From: an uncultured Clostridia bacterium
GTDB taxonomy: Bacteria > Bacillota > Clostridia > Oscillospirales > Ruminococcaceae
Assembly: GCA_947177735.1 (NCBI GenBank)
Contig: CAMWVP010000010.1
Location: 1-44,205 of the forward strand
Direction: 5' to 3'
Length of the DNA stretch: 44,205 bases
Shown: positions 41,175 to 44,205 of the stretch, piece by piece
Layout of the letters: each line of letters opens with the position of its first letter
Position numbering within the stretch: the first letter of the stretch is position 1
The notes under the pieces: model-generated
The model's input: the letters and a program-made list of their open reading frames with translations, nothing else
The model's database searches: none
What the model was told of the DNA's origin: nothing
Translations under genes and position numbers: made by a program

Positions 41175-41378
41175 TTATGCGACTACCTTATAGTCCTTAT
41201 CCTCTACCGCCTTTTTAAGCACCGCGAAATCCGTCTCGGCATTCAGCTTTACGACCGCCGTGCCCTTTTCGTGCGAAACCTCCGCGCTGTCCACCGTGGG
41301 GAGCTCCTCGAGCGCCTTTTTAACGGCAGCCTCGCAGTGAGCGCACATCATGCCCTCGATCTTCATAGTAATTTCCAT
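41175..41378 (-). CDS. copZ: CopZ copper chaperone, nested in-frame at the 3' end of copA
   Basis: 67 residues from MEITMKIEGMMCAHCEAAV, a complete CopZ with the CxxC copper site. It has its own strong ribosome site (AAGGAGG, 8 nt before ATG) inside the copA frame. Just upstream, one base out of phase, lies TGA-TAA-TAA, the kind of stop expected if copA and copZ were once separate. The sequence thus allows both a fused ATPase and free CopZ. Whether both are made is inference. C-terminal HMA fusions are known in related bacteria. Confidence 0.6.
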   Translation of the reverse strand: MEITMKIEGMMCAHCEAAVKKALEELPTVDSAEVSHEKGTAVVKLNAETDFAVLKKAVEDKDYKVVA

Positions 41379-43685
41379 AGTAATATCCTCCTTATTATCA
41401 AGCGGTTTTCCGCTTTTATTAACTTTCTTTCTCAGCTTATGATCGTGCGCCGTGCTGTAAATCTTCGTAAAGTTCAGTCTCAGCGCGTTTGTTACGACGC
41501 AGAAGCTCGACAGGCTCATAGCCGCCGCTCCGAACATTGGGTTCAGCCGCCAGCCGAACAGCGGTATCCATATGCCTGCCGCGAGCGGTATGCCGATAAC
41601 GTTGTATATAAACGCCCAGAACAGATTTTCCTTGATGTTCAGCAGCGTGCTGCGCGAGAGCCGTATCGCCGCGGGAACGTCCGATAGGCGCGACTTCATC
41701 AGCACCACGTCCGCCGCGTCAAGAGCAATATCCGAGCCCGCGCCGATGGCGATTCCTATATCCGCGCGGGTAAGCGCGGGCGCATCGTTAATACCGTCGC
41801 CGACCATCGCCGTCTTTCCGCGCTTTTTCAGTTCTCTGATAACGTCCTCTTTACCGCCCGGGAGCACTCCGGCGATCACCTCGTCGACACCCGCGAGTCT
41901 GCCCACCGCGTCGGCGGTGCGCTGATTGTCGCCCGTGAGCATAACCGTGCGTATGCCCATATTTTTTAGCTGCGCGATCGCCTCGGGGCTGTCCTCCTTG
42001 ACCGCGTCCGCGACCGCGATAATGCCGATAAGCAGCTGATCGCGGCAGAAGAACAGCGGCGTTTTGCCCTCGTCGGAGAGACGCTCGGCAGTCTCGCGAA
42101 TTTCGCGCGAAATGTCGCAGTAGGTCTCACAGAGCCGCAGGTTGCCCGCGATATACTGCCGTCCGCCAAGCACTGCCGAGATGCCGTTTCCGCGCAGAAC
42201 TTGGAACGAGCTCGGCTCCTGTACCTCGAAGTTGAACGAGCGTCCATAGGAGATTATCGCCTTGGCTAAGGGATGCTCGCTGCGCTGTTCTATCGAGAAC
42301 GCGCTTTGAAGCAGCTCCTCCTCGGATACCCCGACGGGGATAACGTCGTAGACCGTAGGCTCGCCGCTCGTGATCGTACCCGTTTTGTCAAGTACGACTA
42401 TCTCCGTCTTGCCCGTCTCCTCAAGCGAAACGGCGGTCTTGAACAGTATGCCGTTCTTTGCGCCGATACCGTTTCCGACCATTATCGCCACGGGAGTTGC
42501 CAGACCGAGAGCGCACGGGCAGGAGATAACAAGCACCGAGATACCGCGCTCCAGAGCATATCCCACGCCGTTTCCCGTAAGCAGCCAGACCGCGATAGTC
42601 ACCAGCGCGATGCAGATGACCGTCGGCACGAAAACGCCCGAGACCTTGTCGGCTATTTTGGCGATGGGCGCTTTGGTTGCCGCCGCGTCGCTCACCATCT
42701 TGATTATTTGCGACAGCGACGTATCCTCGCCGACGCGGCTCGCCTTGCAGCGGATATAACCCGATTGATTTATAGTAGCCGCCGATACCTCGTCGCCGAC
42801 TATCTTGTCAACGGGAATGCTCTCGCCCGTGAGCGCGCTCTCGTTTATCGCCGTTTCGCCCTCGATTATCACGCCGTCCACGGGAATACTGTCGCCGACC
42901 TTGACCGCAAAAATATCCCCGATCTTCACCTGCTCGACGGGCACCGTGACCTCGCCGTTATCCGTCACCAGCACGGCGGTTTTCGGCGCGAGCTTCATCA
43001 GGCTTTTCAGCGCGTTGGTGGTCTTGCCCTTGGAGTACGCCTCGAGAAGCTTGCCGAGCGTTATCAGCGTTAAGATCATACCCGCGCTCTCGAAATACAG
43101 CTCGTGCATATACGTCATGACCGTTTCATGGTTGCCGACTGCCTGAGCGCCGCTCATCACGAACATCGCGTACACCGAGTACCCGAAAGCAGCCGCCGCG
43201 CCGAGCGCCACGAGCGTGTCCATATTCGGGGCGCGGTGGATAATGCCTTTAAAGCCGCTGACGAAGAATTTCTGATTTATCACCATGATTATCCCGGTCA
43301 GCAGAAGCTGCGCCAGCGCCATTGCCAAATGGTCGTTCGCGAGAAAAGGCGGCAGCGGCCACCCCCACATCATTCCGCCCATAGAGATGTACATCAGCAC
43401 CGCCAGAAAACCCAGCGACCAGAACAGCCTCATTTTCATCTTCGGGGTCTCGCGGTCGGCGAGCTCTCCGTCGCCCTCGGACTTCTCCGCGCCCTTTAAG
43501 CTCGCGCCATATCCCGCCGCCGTGACCGCCTTTATTATCTCCGACGGCTCGCCGCCCTCGACGCCCATTGAGTTCGTCAGCAGGCTCACCGAGCACGCGG
43601 TCACGCCCGCGACGGCGTTTACCGCCTTTTCAACGCGCGCCGAGCACGCGGCGCAGCTCATGCCCGTTACATTATATTGCTGCAT
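41175..43685 (-). CDS. copA: Cu+-exporting P1B-type ATPase with N- and C-terminal heavy-metal domains
   Basis: 836 residues. An N-terminal HMA domain carries GMSCAACSARVEKAV. Then come eight membrane spans, the ion motif CPCALG, the phosphorylation site DKTGT, the hinge GDGINDAPAL, and the MSLSS plus NALRL copper residues in the last spans. A second HMA domain (GMMCAHCEAAVKKAL) is fused in frame at the C-terminus. It pumps Cu+ out of the cell. The start at ATG 43685 follows AAGGTGAT. It lies 10 bp after csoR under the copper-responsive promoter. Confidence 0.95.
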   Translation of the reverse strand: MQQYNVTGMSCAACSARVEKAVNAVAGVTACSVSLLTNSMGVEGGEPSEIIKAVTAAGYGASLKGAEKSEGDGELADRETPKMKMRLFWSLGFLAVLMYISMGGMMWGWPLPPFLANDHLAMALAQLLLTGIIMVINQKFFVSGFKGIIHRAPNMDTLVALGAAAAFGYSVYAMFVMSGAQAVGNHETVMTYMHELYFESAGMILTLITLGKLLEAYSKGKTTNALKSLMKLAPKTAVLVTDNGEVTVPVEQVKIGDIFAVKVGDSIPVDGVIIEGETAINESALTGESIPVDKIVGDEVSAATINQSGYIRCKASRVGEDTSLSQIIKMVSDAAATKAPIAKIADKVSGVFVPTVICIALVTIAVWLLTGNGVGYALERGISVLVISCPCALGLATPVAIMVGNGIGAKNGILFKTAVSLEETGKTEIVVLDKTGTITSGEPTVYDVIPVGVSEEELLQSAFSIEQRSEHPLAKAIISYGRSFNFEVQEPSSFQVLRGNGISAVLGGRQYIAGNLRLCETYCDISREIRETAERLSDEGKTPLFFCRDQLLIGIIAVADAVKEDSPEAIAQLKNMGIRTVMLTGDNQRTADAVGRLAGVDEVIAGVLPGGKEDVIRELKKRGKTAMVGDGINDAPALTRADIGIAIGAGSDIALDAADVVLMKSRLSDVPAAIRLSRSTLLNIKENLFWAFIYNVIGIPLAAGIWIPLFGWRLNPMFGAAAMSLSSFCVVTNALRLNFTKIYSTAHDHKLRKKVNKSGKPLDNKEDITMEITMKIEGMMCAHCEAAVKKALEELPTVDSAEVSHEKGTAVVKLNAETDFAVLKKAVEDKDYKVVA

Positions 43686-43695
43686 AATTATCACC

Positions 43696-43998
43696 TTATT
43701 TCATCAGCTTTTGCAAAGTAGTTACAAGCTCATCAATGACCTCGTCATTGCCGCTCTTAATATTATCCGCAACGCAGGTGCGGATATGCTCCGCGAGCAG
43801 CTCCTTGCTGAAAGAGTTCAGCGCGGCGTTAGCGGCGGCGACCTGCACGAGAATATCCGTACAGTAGGCGCTCTGCTCCACCATTTTCTTTATCCCGTTT
43901 ATCTGCCCCGATATGCGGTTCAGGCGGTTGATCAGCTTCTTATACTCGCCGTCCGTGCGCTCCTTCGTCTTTTTGCAGTGCGGACATTCCTTTTCCAT
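43696..43998 (-). CDS. csoR: CsoR-family copper-sensing repressor
   Basis: 100 residues of the all-helical DUF156/CsoR family. The Cu+ ligands follow the C-H-C pattern: Cys in SAYCTDILV, then His and Cys in LLAEHIRTCV. An additional CPHC pair sits at residues 5-8. It represses copper genes until Cu+ binds. The start follows GAGGGGTGAGTAAATT. Its promoter contains a matching operator at 44026-44042, so it is probably self-regulated together with copA. Confidence 0.95.
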   Translation of the reverse strand: MEKECPHCKKTKERTDGEYKKLINRLNRISGQINGIKKMVEQSAYCTDILVQVAAANAALNSFSKELLAEHIRTCVADNIKSGNDEVIDELVTTLQKLMK

Positions 43999-44020
43999 AA
44001 TTTACTCACCCCTCAGCTAT

Positions 44021-44049
44021 ATTATATACCCTATGGGGGTATTTGTCAA
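44021..44049 (-). promoter_or_regulatory. Copper-responsive promoter with CsoR operator
   Basis: On the minus strand TTGACA (44044-44049) and TATAAT (44021-44026) are 17 bp apart. The spacer is filled by ATACCCTATGGGGGTAT (44026-44042), nearly the CsoR operator known from Bacillus subtilis copZA. CsoR bound here would block polymerase. Confidence 0.9.
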
Positions 44050-44074
44050 GAGGGATATTAAAAAATTTTATTTC

Positions 44075-44118
44075 TTGACAAAAAAACTTTTACGTGATAC
44101 AATATATTATATATTGTA
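44075..44118 (+). promoter_or_regulatory. Rightward promoter overlapped by a 21-bp palindrome
   Basis: TTGACA (44075-44080) and TACAAT (44098-44103) are 17 bp apart on the plus strand. The -10 box is the left end of a perfect palindrome (TACAATATAT, one T, ATATATTGTA) at 44098-44118. It probably drives a gene beyond the window under a repressor. It diverges from the csoR promoter. Confidence 0.65.
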
Positions 44119-44165
44119 CAGACTTTAGAAAAAGTTCTTTTTAATAAAAGCAGCCTTGATTTTAT

Positions 44166-44198
44166 GCGGTTCTCCCCGCCTGCGGCGGGGAGAACCGC
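44166..44198. repeat. GC-rich palindromic hairpin at the window end
   Basis: GCGGTTCTCCCCGCC and GGCGGGGAGAACCGC form a perfect 15-bp stem with loop TGC. Same centre as the hairpin at 41007-41037 with different outer arms. It lies about 60 bp downstream of the rightward promoter, so it may sit in a leader. Confidence 0.6.
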
Positions 44199-44205
44199 GG
44201 GTTTA

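Overview
This window reads as chromosomal DNA of an anaerobic, GC-rich Clostridia member, most likely a gut Oscillospiraceae/Ruminococcaceae-type bacterium. The basis is sigma-A promoters of Firmicutes type, strong GGAGG ribosome sites, a Firmicutes-style DnaE, a THF riboswitch in front of an ECF folate transporter, CsoR/CopA/CopZ copper control, and an ATP synthase c subunit of the Na+-binding anaerobe type. Genus cannot be decided from the sequence. Almost every gene is core metabolism. No phage, CRISPR array, transposase, rRNA or tRNA is visible.

Layout. 1-1053 (+): the 3' end of a GH95-type fucosidase, a Dabb-domain protein and a Mug-like DNA glycosylase. 1099-8830 (-): a full F1Fo ATP synthase operon, atpZ-I-B-E-F-H-A-[41-aa membrane peptide]-G-D-C. 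8997-12307 (-): an anchored extracytoplasmic protein, a bactofilin and a membrane-anchored polysaccharide deacetylase, which may be co-transcribed into the atp genes. 12695-15846 (-): cyclophilin, proC, folT (behind a THF riboswitch) and pfkA. 16061-21855 (-): dnaE, rpmF, a small P-loop protein and pgi. 22250-27761 (-): DUF58, transglutaminase, THUMP methyltransferase and purD. 27851-30340: a HAD phosphatase (-) divergent from a two-gene ABC exporter (+). 30341-31028: a gene-free stretch with a tandem/inverted repeat array. 31029-39241 (-): a ten-gene run, phosphatase-rpe-rnfD-rnfE-rnfA-DUF4015-like-yajC-tetR-bioY-AEC transporter. 39526-40998 (+): guaB. 41175-43998 (-): csoR and a copA whose 3' end holds an internal copZ.

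Most notable points: (1) a reduced Rnf-like D-E-A membrane module with no RnfB, C or G beside it and with three of the four membrane Fe-S cysteines replaced; (2) four intergenic hairpin elements with different arms that share one 24-nt core, two of them supplying the Shine-Dalgarno sequence of an atp gene; (3) a 41-aa single-span membrane peptide between atpA and atpG; (4) apparent AUA/AUU starts for atpG and rpe; (5) copZ nested in frame at the end of copA with its own ribosome site and an out-of-phase triple stop just before it; (6) a 60-63 bp tandem array with an inverted partial copy downstream of the ABC exporter.

All statements come from reading the sequence and from knowledge of protein and RNA families. 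No database search was run. Start sites were chosen from ribosome-binding sites, promoter positions and family N-termini.
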